A DNA stretch of 64,000 nucleotides from Paracentrotus lividus (lineage: Eukaryota > Echinodermata > Echinoidea > Camarodonta > Echinidae), in NCBI GenBank assembly GCA_940671915.1, contig CALNVZ010003426.1:46644611-46708610 (forward strand). The letters are read 5' to 3'. The notes under the pieces were generated by a model. That model did not search any database, was not told the DNA's origin, and was given only the letters and a program-made list of their open reading frames with translations. Below are positions 20,960-30,487 of this stretch, piece by piece; the stretch's first letter is position 1, and each line of letters opens with the position of its first letter. Made by a program: the position numbers and the translations under genes.

Positions 20960-22185
20960 CAGTGGCGTATCTAGGGTCAAGTGCGACCGGGGCAGTTGTT
21001 GACTTTGCGCCCCCCCCCCCCCGTCTACTCCAGTTTTGCTCAACGATTTGTTTTAGTTTATTGTACCAGTGGCATATATACATGTCCCCAGGCCTGGGGA
21101 TGATTTGCTGTCTATACACTTAGCTTATCAATTTTTTATTTCCTCTCAAATATTTTAATTTAATGCGAGCGTGAAGCGCGAGCGGAAAATTTTGAGTTCT
21201 TGCATTACTCGAATCTTGCATCTAAGAATCATGAATACAGATTTCGTTATCAACGAAGGTACAATAAAATAAAAAAAAGCCTTACCTTCAGGGTGTCAAA
21301 AGACCTATTGCACAAAATGTTTTGGGAGTTGTCGGCCTATGCATCGGATTCGTTTTTTTTTAGTAGGAAAATAATAATTTTAAACCTTTTTTGTTGGTCC
21401 TCCTCAAATGATTCTGAAACGTATAATATAATGCGAGCGCGAAGCGCGAGCGAAAAATTATATAGCTCTAAACTTGAATAAACTTTGCAAGGAACAGGTC
21501 TTGCATGACACCGAATGGTCATAAAATACGGAAACAAAGACAATTGACAATGAAGAACAAAACAGAGTGTAATCAGGCAGCGAGAAAAAGCATGGACAGA
21601 AAAAAAAATCCTTTTACTTAGAGGGACCTTCATGTTTATCTGAAGCGGGAGGGGGGGGGGGGGGGGCAAATTGATCTTGAAATTTGATGCGCCATATCGA
21701 TCTTAAACTATTTAAAGGGGGCTCTAAATTAAATTGAAACTCAGGGGATGTCAAATTGGTCTTAAAATTAGGATTAGGAGGGCACACACCGGGGGCACAC
21801 AATTGATATTTATAAAAGGACGCTAAATTGAAGTTAAAGGCGCCGATTTGATCTTTAATATAGGCCTATACAGGGGGCGCAAAATTGACCCGAAACTAAG
21901 ATAGAAGGTACTAAACCTAAAAAAATTACTAGAAACTTTTGCGCGCAGCCAAAAATTAAACTTAGTGGTGCTATGTAGGGGGCGGCCCAAAATTAATTAA
22001 GGGGGAAACATGCACCCAATATTCAACAGTTGGATCAGCCTGACGCTCATTTTTCTATCCTCTTCTCTTCTCTTCTTCTTTCTTTTTTTTTTCTTTTTTC
22101 CTTTTTTCCTTTACTTTTTTTTGCGCCCACCTGAAGCTCCGCCCGGGGCACGTGCCCACCCTTGCCCCCCTAGATACGCCCACTG
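20960..22185. mobile_element. hAT-like TIR element, about 1.2 kb
   Basis: The ends are CAGTGGCGTATCTAGGG at 20960 and CCCTAGATACGCCCACTG at 22168, inverted with one extra C. Flanks CACTAATG (left) and CATCTAATG (right) look like an 8-bp target duplication with one indel, as expected for hAT. C-runs follow both ends. Inside are two copies of the 19-mer GCGAGCGCGAAGCGCGAGC (21165 and 21433) and several short GGGGGCGCAAAATTGA-like phrases (21700-22000). No transposase frame survives. A fragment of the same family is at 53290-53475. Confidence 0.65.
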
Positions 22186-22194
22186 CATCTAATG

Positions 22195-22741
22195 ACAGCT
22201 TTATATATTAATTTACGATTCGCACCAATTTTTTTTTTAAATACGTATGTAACTTTAAAGGTTTTTCTCATATATGTATCATATTCCTATCTGCGTATGT
22301 AAACGATGGACCGGTATAAATTTATAAGATTCGCTATATCAATTTAATTTAATTTTAGATGAATTCTGAATTCTCACAGCTAAGTGTTAATGCACAGTAT
22401 TTTCAAATTTCAATGTTTTAATGCACCTTACTTCTTCAATTGTTCAATTTTCATTTTAAAATTTCAATTTCAATATTTCAGTGCAAGAAATATGTGCAAT
22501 AACATCAAATATCTGACTATATATATAATACATATTAATCTCACGTTACTCAGATCCTACTCAATGTCCTTAGCAGTCAACGCTTGTATTTTGGATAGAT
22601 CTTTTCCTGTTACTAGCTTTATATATATATATCAAATTTGTACCATAATAATCCCGAGCCCCTAAATTGTATCTAGGGCGGGTCTTCTCCTATCTAACTC
22701 GAAACGTTTTGCCTTCATAAGGGGAGGCAGGGTATAGGACG
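22195..22741. other. AT-rich spacer, no gene seen
   Basis: Very AT-rich with TTTCAATTT and TATATA runs; no supported frame. Confidence 0.4.
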
Positions 22742-23514
22742 NNNNNNNNNNNNNNNNNNNNNNNNNNNNNNNNNNNNNNNNNNNNNNNNNNNNNNNNNNN
22801 NNNNNNNNNNNNNNNNNNNNNNNNNNNNNNNNNNNNNNNNNNNNNNNNNNNNNNNNNNNNNNNNNNNNNNNNNNNNNNNNNNNNNNNNNNNNNNNNNNNN
22901 NNNNNNNNNNNNNNNNNNNNNNNNNNNNNNNNNNNNNNNNNNNNNNNNNNNNNNNNNNNNNNNNNNNNNNNNNNNNNNNNNNNNNNNNNNNNNNNNNNNN
23001 NNNNNNNNNNNNNNNNNNNNNNNNNNNNNNNNNNNNNNNNNNNNNNNNNNNNNNNNNNNNNNNNNNNNNNNNNNNNNNNNNNNNNNNNNNNNNNNNNNNN
23101 NNNNNNNNNNNNNNNNNNNNNNNNNNNNNNNNNNNNNNNNNNNNNNNNNNNNNNNNNNNNNNNNNNNNNNNNNNNNNNNNNNNNNNNNNNNNNNNNNNNN
23201 NNNNNNNNNNNNNNNNNNNNNNNNNNNNNNNNNNNNNNNNNNNNNNNNNNNNNNNNNNNNNNNNNNNNNNNNNNNNNNNNNNNNNNNNNNNNNNNNNNNN
23301 NNNNNNNNNNNNNNNNNNNNNNNNNNNNNNNNNNNNNNNNNNNNNNNNNNNNNNNNNNNNNNNNNNNNNNNNNNNNNNNNNNNNNNNNNNNNNNNNNNNN
23401 NNNNNNNNNNNNNNNNNNNNNNNNNNNNNNNNNNNNNNNNNNNNNNNNNNNNNNNNNNNNNNNNNNNNNNNNNNNNNNNNNNNNNNNNNNNNNNNNNNNN
23501 NNNNNNNNNNNNNN
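22742..23514. other. Assembly gap (773 N)
   Basis: Unresolved bases; the long frame of unknown residues crossing it is meaningless. Confidence 0.97.
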
Positions 23515-24755
23515 ATATCATTTTTATAGTCTTGCTCCTATCTGTGACGTCACAGAAGCCACTTGAAGTTACGTGGTCCGTTATGCCCCACCTTCCCCTA
23601 CACCATGTGTAAATGACAAATTTTCGTTATTTGGGACTTTTTATTAAATGGGTAGTTCAATATATTTAAAATTAAATTTACTTGTTTAAGAATGATCATT
23701 TTTAGTGCCCATAGAATTTAAAGACAAATAATTAATCTATTCGGAAGTAATTTTAGGAGAAACCACTAAATAATGGGGGGAAATTGCATTTTTTTAATCA
23801 TACGCATACATTTTCAAAATTGCTGCCGATTGCTGCGCTAAAAATACAATGAGAGTCTTTGTTATAGTTTATGCTTTACATCAATAAACCAAAACTAGCT
23901 GCAACCTCCTGCAACCTTCGGAGGATATACCAATTTTTCATCCGCATGTTCACCTATTTTACCGTCAAAATCTGCTAAAAGCGATAATGCGCACGTATTG
24001 CACACACAAAAGTCTCACCGTAAGTGGCGTAAATATTTCAATTAAAAGCCGAAAATCCAAAACAACCAAAACACATGAATACAATGATTTTCATGAAATA
24101 CAGAAATTCATGTGTGCTTATGGGGGTGATTATATAGTCTTTAGACTGTTACCTCCCCCCCCCCCCCAAACCTATCAATTGATCTTAATCTTGAAATAGT
24201 ATTATTGTATTTAATTGGGGGCTCACCTATGTCATAATAGGTTATTATCGTTTGTTTGCAAACAATTATTATGTTATAAAGTCATAACCGATCATTCTTA
24301 AATTATGACTTGTATTCACAAATATTTTTTGCTACTTCGGTCAGGAGAACATGTAAGACTGCCTACTTATAACACATTTTAACTGTGTCTTTATCATTAT
24401 ACTCTCTATCATTTTTATATTTATAGTTTGATATCATTGTTATTTTGTCTTTCGAATTTTTGTACTTTCTGGACCCCATGGAAGATCAGCAATGTTATGT
24501 TTACAAAGCTGAATGTGCCATGAAGCCATTTGTCCTTTTTTATTTTATATTTTTATTATTTTTTTTTTTATTATATTTTTATATGATAACTGTATTTTTT
24601 ATTGTTGCGATTTGGAAAATAAAATACAAAACAATACAATAAGTTCAATTAGAGAAGAAATCGTAGATATATATAAATTGCAATAACTTTTTCGTCATAA
24701 TCAAGAACAATTAGCCAAAATCAAAATGATTTTCTACTTATTTGATGAATAGGCC
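23515..24755. other. No gene seen
   Basis: AT-rich sequence with a C-run near 24153-24167 and a T-rich patch at 24535-24600. Short frames only. Confidence 0.35.
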
Positions 24756-24879
24756 TACTGGTCTCATCAGGAAAATCGTATTTTTATGAATAAAAAAACA
24801 TACTCCCCTTTCATTAATCCATAAAACCCCATTAAAGTTCCAAATAATATATAAATCTCTCTAAAAAAGGCTTTTTTCC

Positions 24880-25275
24880 TCGTCCAGTAAAAAAAACCCA
24901 GTATGTTAATGAAGTCAGATAATTTAAAAGATACTCTAATCATGTTAACAATGTTTCCGTGGTCTATAAACCCCATACACACCTCAGTTATGAAAATAAT
25001 ATCAGTTATGTAACTTTTACAAAGAAATCCGCTCTTATAACCAATCAGAAATGGGTATTTTAATGACGTCATAGACATTTGAAAATACTCTTATGGTGTT
25101 TCTCATGTCTTGAAACCCCCTATAAGTCCCACTAATCAAAGTAAAATGAATATGCCTATGTGTTACTATTAATATTTGTCTTGTCCAATCAGAAAAGAGC
25201 ATTTTAATGACGTCATGAGTTTTTGAAATTGTTCTCATCGAATTCCGCGGGTCTGAAAACCATAGAAGGACTTCT
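24880..25275. repeat. About 153-bp tandem units with CCAAT and ATGACGTCAT
   Basis: Three diverging units (about 24885, 25038, 25188) share the order CCAATCAGAAA, GTATTTTAATGACGTCAT, TTTGAAA, GGTGTTTCTCATGTCTTGAAACC. The second and third keep both a CCAATCAG box and a perfect cAMP-response-like palindrome TGACGTCA. The first has decayed (GTCCAGTAAA, AATGAAGTCA). Because the period is a multiple of three, minus-strand frames repeat the phrase DVIK..ISDW; I regard this as a by-product. Confidence 0.55.
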
Positions 25276-25309
25276 CTTAAGAATTTAATTATCCGTCTTC
25301 GGTGAGGAA

Positions 25310-25995
25310 TTAGTTTTGTCGCACTTTTAGTTCATTCTGGCCCACTGTGCGGCGGATGCAGGAAAGCACCCTGTTTGCTTTTGTAGCAGCATATGCAACC
25401 TGGTTATGGAACTTCAGCTCATCGTCAACTTGAATGCCAAGATCTTTCTCTTCTGATCTATGTTGTAGCATATCTTCTCCAAGGGTATAGTTGAGTTTGG
25501 CATTACTCGACCCAATGTGTAGCACTGTGCACTTTTGTTGGTTGAAGTGAAGTTGCCATTTATTACTCCAGTCCATCAGTATTTCCAGATCGTTTTGGAG
25601 GGAGGACACCTGATCTCTTGTGGAGGCTTTGCCGTACAGTTTGGTGTCATCTGCATACATCTTGGTAGTGGTTTCAAGGCCGTCGGGTAAGTCGTTGATG
25701 TAGACGACAAACAGTGTCGGTCCGAGGACGCTGCCCTGTGGAACTCCACTTCTTACCCTAGTCCAGTCTGATAGATCTGAGTTAACTCTGACTCTTTGGC
25801 GTCTTTCATAGAGGAAGTCTGTTAACCATGCCTTGATCGGGCCCGTTATACCATAAGCTCCCAGTTTTGACAGAAGGCGCTGATGGGGAACGCTGTCAAA
25901 AGCTCTCTTGAACTCTAGATACACTACATCTATAGATGCTCCTTCATCAAGTTTCTGAGTCCATTCCTCCATAACAATGAGAAGCTGCGTGACTT
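25310..25995 (-). pseudogene. LINE reverse transcriptase core fragment, motif A mutated
   Basis: The 233-residue minus frame spans the palm of a non-LTR reverse transcriptase. It has VVYLEFKRAFDSVPH (motif A, about residue 29), SGVPQGSVLGPTLFVVYIND (motif B, about 88) and MYADDTKLYG (motif C, about 118), followed by a thumb-like part with ATKANRVLSCIRRT. The catalytic aspartate of motif A (usual LDF..AFD) is Glu33 here (codon GAG), so the enzyme should be inactive even without truncation. Homology starts abruptly near 25995 (before VTQLLIVMEEW) and stops near 25310. Both the endonuclease and the C-terminus are missing. The long uninterrupted frame suggests a fairly recent loss. Confidence 0.85.
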
Positions 25996-26047
25996 GAAAA
26001 CATGTAAACACTAATTAACTACAGCTTAATTAATGAAGACATTTTTT

Positions 26048-26345
26048 TGTAACAACCTACCCCGTATACGGGGTAGGTTGTTACACCATACGGGGTAAAT
26101 TGTTACTATGTAAACATACGGGGTAATTTGTTAAAATGTGTAAATGTCTTATACCACACTTTTGTTTCAACTTTCCAGTTTCTTGTTATCGTTAACAGTA
26201 GATCAAGTAGAGCTCTAGCATAGACTAAAGTAATAATAGAAATATCAAAATTTTAACCCCTGAAAACTGAAACAAAATTACTATACATGTGTAATGTAAT
26301 TGGGGTAGGTTGTTACATCGACATGAGGTAGGTTGTTGTAGCAAC
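26048..26345. repeat. 38-bp perfect palindrome and GGGGTAGGTTGTTAC words
   Basis: 26048-26085 is a perfect palindrome with centre CCCCGTATACGGGG and arms TGTAACAACCTA/TAGGTTGTTACA. Downstream come CGGGGTAAATTGTTAC (about 26091), CGGGGTAATTTGTTA (about 26120), GGGGTAGGTTGTTAC (about 26304) and GAGGTAGGTTGTTG (about 26324). This is a cluster of half-palindromes. A related word set is at 26680-26725 (minus) and 40690-40740. Confidence 0.65.
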
Positions 26346-26349
26346 CATA

Positions 26350-27180
26350 CCCATGGGTGATTTTACAAATAAAATCAACTGTAGCAAAGCCATTAGGCAG
26401 AATTGCAGGGCATGGCTCAGGGGTATATTAGTGACATACATGTACTATATTCACAATACCAGACTATCATTATGTGCCTTCAGTTGTAAGAACTATTACA
26501 AATTTTAATTTTTGTCAAAAATTCACTTGGAACTGTAAAAAATGGTTTTTGTTGATTTACTTTTTAATAAAACTACGGAGAAACCTCACAACCGGCAATT
26601 CATCACAGCTATGTATAGGCTGTATATAGATGCCAGTTAGCACGAACTCTCTTGTTCCAACTTAGCACACTGAGAAATGTAACAACTGACCCGTGTAACT
26701 TCCATACCCGGTCTCCCCTACTTGTAAATAATTTGATATAATAATAATGTAGAAGACTACTTTTGTGAAATGACTTTATTTTATAATTAATTACTTGTAG
26801 CTTTCCATACTTCTGGTTATGCACTTTTTCCATGACCTTGATTCTCCTGCTCAGTCAACCTTTACCTTTTGTATTCTTCTGATTGGTATTCTATTCATTG
26901 GTCACTTCCCTTTCACTCTTCTCTCATTCATTTCTATTGGTTACCATTTCCACCTGGTTTACTCTATACTTTGTGATTTATAGAATGTTGATGATCTGCA
27001 GAGAGCAGCCTGTATCAGAGAAAATAAAGACAGAGCTGTACTGGACTTCATTCTGTTAGTTTATTAATTTTGGCTCCTGCTTGTGATTACAGATTAATTT
27101 ACTTCATATAGTTTGCAGCTATGTTTGATTGATTCTGGTGATTGATTGTCAGTGACTATTGCTTATATTTTGGAGAAGTT
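26350..27180. other. No gene supported
   Basis: Apart from TGTAAC/GGGGAGACCGGG words at 26680-26725 the stretch holds nothing recognisable. The AATAAAGACAGAGCTGTACTGG near 27020 resembles the polyadenylation region of an LTR, but no second LTR was seen. Confidence 0.3.
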
Positions 27181-27184
27181 TACA

Positions 27185-27295
27185 ATAATATAGCAATTCT
27201 TATATAGCGCATTTTACCTTTGATAAAGGTCTCAATGCGCATTCATGAAAAAGAGGAAGAGACAAAGAGAAAGCAAAAGGGATCAAAAACCATGA
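27185..27295 (-). mobile_element. L2/CR1-like LINE 3' terminus
   Basis: The minus strand downstream of the polymerase stop reads GCGCATTGAGACC..GGTAAAATGCGCTATATAAG and ends in AATTGCTATATTATTGTA. This GCGC stem plus TATATAA..ATT tail is the conserved 3' end shape of L2-type LINEs. A similar end is at 41679-41880. Confidence 0.65.
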
Positions 27296-29036
27296 CTAAC
27301 AATTAAAAAGATAAGTCTTCAGAGAAGACTTGAATTTTCCGACTGTTTCTTCATTCCTTACATTTTCTGGAATATTATTCCACAACTCTGGGGCAGCATA
27401 TTCAAAACTTCGTTTACCATAATTGTTTGTTTTTGCCAATGGAACAACATACATATTTTTTTGTGATGATCGTAGGGTTCTAACTGGTTGATATTTTGTA
27501 ATTAATTCAGAGAGATATAATGGAGCCATATTGTTGGCACAAAGGTACATGAGTAAAAGAATCTTAAAAGAAATGCGCAATTTAACAGGTAACCAATGCA
27601 AGAACCTCAAGACCGGAGATATTGATTCGTGTCTTTTCGTTCTTGTCACCATCCTGGCAGCAGAATTTCGAATGACCTGAAGTTTCCTTAGTTGTGTATC
27701 CAGTAAACCAAACAATAGACTATTGCAACTGTCAAGGTGACACATAACAAATGCGTGCACTAATTTTTCAGTAGTTGTTTTGTTGATGTAAGGGCGGATC
27801 TTGCTAATCTTATGTAAAGCAAAACAAGCCAAACGACATTTCGCGCTAACATAATTGTACATAGTAAATTGTTCATCAAAAACAACCCCCAGATTCCTTG
27901 CTTTTTTAACTGGGAGAGTCTGAATTCCATCAATTCCAAGCGGTGGCAGAGGCACACTGGTGCGGAAACGAGATTTAATGTGCATAACTTCCGTTTTTGT
28001 ACTATTCAACTTCAGACCAATTAACCTGGACCATTCTTTGATTTCTTCAATGCATTTCGTCACTTTCGGTACTAGATTAACAATATCAGAAGATTTACAA
28101 GATATATATACTTGTGTATCATCGGCATAAAACATATTTGACAGACCATACGAATCAATAATATTTTTCAGTGGAGAAGTATACATCGTAAACAACAAGG
28201 GTTCGATAACAGACCCTTGCGGAACACCTTGTTTCGGTGTATAGGTTGATGACTGTACACCATTGATCGAGACAATTTCACTACGAGATGTGAGATAGGT
28301 ACGAAACCAGCCTAAAGCAGGGTCCTCAATACCAAACCACAGTGACATTCGTTTTAACAAAGTATCATGGCTAATCGTGTCAAAAGCAGACGAGTAATCT
28401 AAAAGCACCAGTATAACTTCATGGCCTCTATTTAATGACATTAAAATATTATTGGAGACACGTAAGAGTGCAGTCTCGCAACTATGGAAGAGTCTGTAAG
28501 CTGACTGCGTCTTAGCAAGCAGTTGGTGCTCCAACAGATATCCCCGTAGTTGCAAGGCTGCTGCTCGTTCTACGGTCTTTGCCAAAAACTTCAAATTCGC
28601 AATCGGACGATAATTCTTTAAATCTTCACGATCTAACTTTCGATCTTTAATGAGAGGACAGATGTAAGACTGCATTAATAACATAAGTGATTACTGGAAC
28701 AAGCTCATTACAACATTTCTTCAGTTAACATGTCGGAACTGCGTCTAGTTTACAGGATGTTGAGGGAGAATTGCTTATAATCCGCTCAACTTCCTTATAT
28801 GTTACAGGTTTGAAATTTCGAAACGAAGACACGAGTTGCCTTTGTTCCGGGAAATCAAAATTTGAAGAATTGGCAGAACCATGTTCAAGAAAATCTGAGA
28901 TCCCCTTAAGTTTATTTACAAAGAACTGCTGAAAACGTTCAGGAAGAGGGCTCTCTGAAGCATTGTCGTCTGGCAGAGACTTCGAAGAATTTGGACGAGA
29001 AATGAAATGAAATTCTTTCTGAAATGAAATCATCTT
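27296..29036 (-). pseudogene. L2/CR1-like LINE ORF2, nearly complete RT to C-terminus
   Basis: The main frame (28684-27296, 462 residues) contains NYRPIANL (about 24), QSAYR (about 60), LLDYSSAFDTI (motif A, catalytic Asp about 95), QGVPQGSVIEPLLF (motif B, about 152; SVLGP is the family norm, so Glu replaces Gly), FYADDTQVY (motif C, about 185) and the C-terminal SFEYAAPELWNNIPENVR typical of L2/CR1 elements. Upstream, 29033-28725 encodes the preceding connection region (ERFQQFFVNKL, then SPSTSCKLDAVPT). An in-frame TAA, a small deletion and a frameshift near 28660-28740 separate the two. The endonuclease is missing (5' truncation near 29036), the usual outcome of LINE insertion. The 3' end is intact (27185-27295). 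Confidence 0.88.
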
Positions 29037-29078
29037 TTTAATTTCTGTTAGTTACAACTACAACATAAAACATTTATT

Positions 29079-29105
29079 AGGTGGTATGTTATAAACATAC
29101 CACCT
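29079..29105. repeat. 27-bp hairpin
   Basis: AGGTGGTATGT-TATAA-ACATACCACCT is a perfect 11-bp stem with a 5-base loop, just outside the 5' truncated end of the LINE. A pyrimidine tract of about 60 bp follows. Confidence 0.6.
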
Positions 29106-29106
29106 C

Positions 29107-29425
29107 TTGTTATTATCCGAATCTTCTTTTTTTTTTTCTTTTTTTTTTCTTCTCTTGACTTTTTATTCTTCTGTACAATACTTGTAGACACGATAACTCA
29201 AAAAATAATGCATTAAAGTAGATCAAATTAAATACGCACTAAACTATGTAACTCCATGTTTCAAGCAGACCATACGGACGCACGCGCTCATTAAATTTCA
29301 ATTTCCGCGCGTGCGTCAATGGGGCAAATATCGAAATCTTAACAAAACATACGTCTTTAGAATCCTCCAAAGCTCGTCCGAAAGGACGAAACCCTATTTA
29401 TTTTTTCACATGTGTTGAAAGTTTT
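29107..29425. other. Spacer with short hairpins, no gene
   Basis: Contains a T/C-rich tract (29128-29170), a CGCACGCGC / GCGCGTGCG inverted pair (about 29280-29315) and a GTCCGAAAGGAC stem-loop (about 29376). Confidence 0.4.
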
Positions 29426-29638
29426 TCAATTCAAATTTATTCAACCATAAAAAGCAAAATAGCATATTACAAAGAAATAAACAAATTATTATACATGACA
29501 TTTTACATAGGTGCGTAATATGGTTTGGACCAACGTGAAGCAATGAGCTTATAAGTCATGGCCCAATATACAAAAATACATTTCATTACAGAACAAAACT
29601 GAAACATAAATGCAGAAAATAGCTTAACCTAACGCATA

Positions 29639-29640
<2 letters not shown>
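29426..29640 (-). mobile_element. Probable LINE 3' tail
   Basis: TTTTTCAATTCAAATTTATTCAACC on the plus strand is, on the minus strand, an AATAAA signal followed by TTGAATTGAAAAA. This matches LINE tails elsewhere in the window. No coding part was identified upstream because the (CA)n and tRNA array begin at 29640. Confidence 0.35.

Positions 29641-29673
<33 letters not shown>
29640..29673. repeat. (CA)n microsatellite
   Basis: About 17 uninterrupted CA units directly abutting the tRNA-like tandem array. Confidence 0.95.
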
Positions 29674-29674
<1 letters not shown>

Positions 29675-29746
29675 GCTAGACCACCGGAGTGCCCTTGGCG
29701 ATGAAGGTTCAAACTATCCCATATACATGAATATCAAACTCCGGGC

Positions 29747-29818
29747 ACTCCGGTGGTCTAGCGGTAATGACAGTGGTCTAGCAATCCACAGGTCGTGGGT
29801 TCGAATCCCGCCCGGGCA
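29747..29818 (+). tRNA. tRNA-like, anticodon AGC position, copy 1
   Basis: A 72-nt cloverleaf can be drawn. U8 is present, the D arm contains TGGTCTAGCGG (A box), and the anticodon stem GTGG/CCAC encloses CTAGCAA with U33 and AGC at 34-36. The T arm is GTGGG-TTCGAAT-CCCGC (B box GGTTCGAATCC). The acceptor pairs at positions 3-7 (TCCGG/CCGGG with one G-U) but the first two pairs are A-A and C-C mismatches. The anticodon arm repeats the A-box word GTGGTCTAGC exactly, which is odd and suggests a derived tRNA-like (SINE-type) sequence and not a genuine tRNA-Ala. A T7 Pol III terminator-like run follows within 12 bases. Confidence 0.5.
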
Positions 29819-30007
29819 GCCTATAGATTTTTTTCAATAGCTGTCTGGTTCAAATTTATCACACAGCAGTTGCGTGTGCTTATACCAACATGGTTACCGT
29901 TGGAGACAAACGAATAAAATTATTTGTCTATTTAATATCCAACGGCGTAAACTCCTTTACGTTGATATTCATGTATATGGGATAGTTTGAACCTTCATCG
30001 CCAAGGC

Positions 30008-30079
30008 ACTCCGGTGGTCTAGCGGTAATGACAGTGGTCTAGCAATCCACAGGTCGTGGATTCGAATCCCGCCCGGGCA
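30008..30079 (+). tRNA. tRNA-like, copy 2
   Basis: Identical to copy 1 except GTGGATTCGAATCCC in the T arm, which breaks one T-stem pair. Same CTAGCAA anticodon loop and the same acceptor mismatches, followed by TATGATTTTTTTC. Confidence 0.5.
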
Positions 30080-30268
30080 GCCTATGATTTTTTTCATAGC
30101 TGTCTGGTTTCAAATTTATCACACAGCAGTTGCGTGTGCTTATACCAACATGGTTACCGTTGGAGACAAACGAATAAAATTATTTGTCTATTTAATATCC
30201 AACGGCGTAAACTCCTTTACGTTTGATATTCATGTATATGGGATAGTTTGAACTTCATCGCCAAGGGC

Positions 30269-30339
30269 ACTCCGGTGGTCTAGCGGTAATGACAGTGGTC
30301 TACAATCCACAGGTCGTGGGTTCGAATCCCGCCCGGGCA
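30269..30339 (+). tRNA. tRNA-like, copy 3 with anticodon-loop deletion
   Basis: Same sequence with one G missing from the anticodon loop (CTACAA), giving a 6-base loop that destroys the anticodon. The following T-run is shortened to TTTTT. Probably non-functional, or an assembly indel. Confidence 0.4.
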
Positions 30340-30487
30340 GCCTATGATTTTTCCATAGCTGTCTGGTTTCAAATTTATCACACAGCAGTTGCGTGTGCTT
30401 ATACCAACATGGTTACCGTTGGAGACAAACGAATAAAATTATTTGTCTATTTAATATCCCAACGGCGTAAACTCCTTTACGTTTGAT

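Larger units (their letters stand above)
29674..30487. repeat. Tandem array (about 262-bp units) carrying tRNA-like sequences
   Basis: It begins with an inverted partial copy (29674-29737: ACCGCTAGACCACCGGAGTG through ATATGGGATAG complement). Three direct copies follow, starting with the tRNA-like part at 29747, 30008 and 30269, a spacing of 261. After each tRNA-like part comes a T-run (TTTTTTT in copies 1 and 2, shorter in copy 3). Then follows a common 180-bp trailer including CACACAGCAGTTGCGTGTGC and GCGTAAACTCCTTTACG. The third trailer stops at 30487, where LINE sequence begins. Confidence 0.8.

Noticed and set aside
22715-23521. 268-aa frame of unknown residues
   Set aside because: It spans the N gap and contains no real sequence.
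27000-27060. Possible solo LTR end (AATAAAGACAGAGCTGTACTGG)
   Set aside because: No TG..CA ends, partner LTR, primer-binding site or target duplication could be found.
29641-30487. CRISPR-like array
   Set aside because: Units are 262-bp tandem repeats with tRNA-like content in an animal genome; no short direct repeats with unique spacers.
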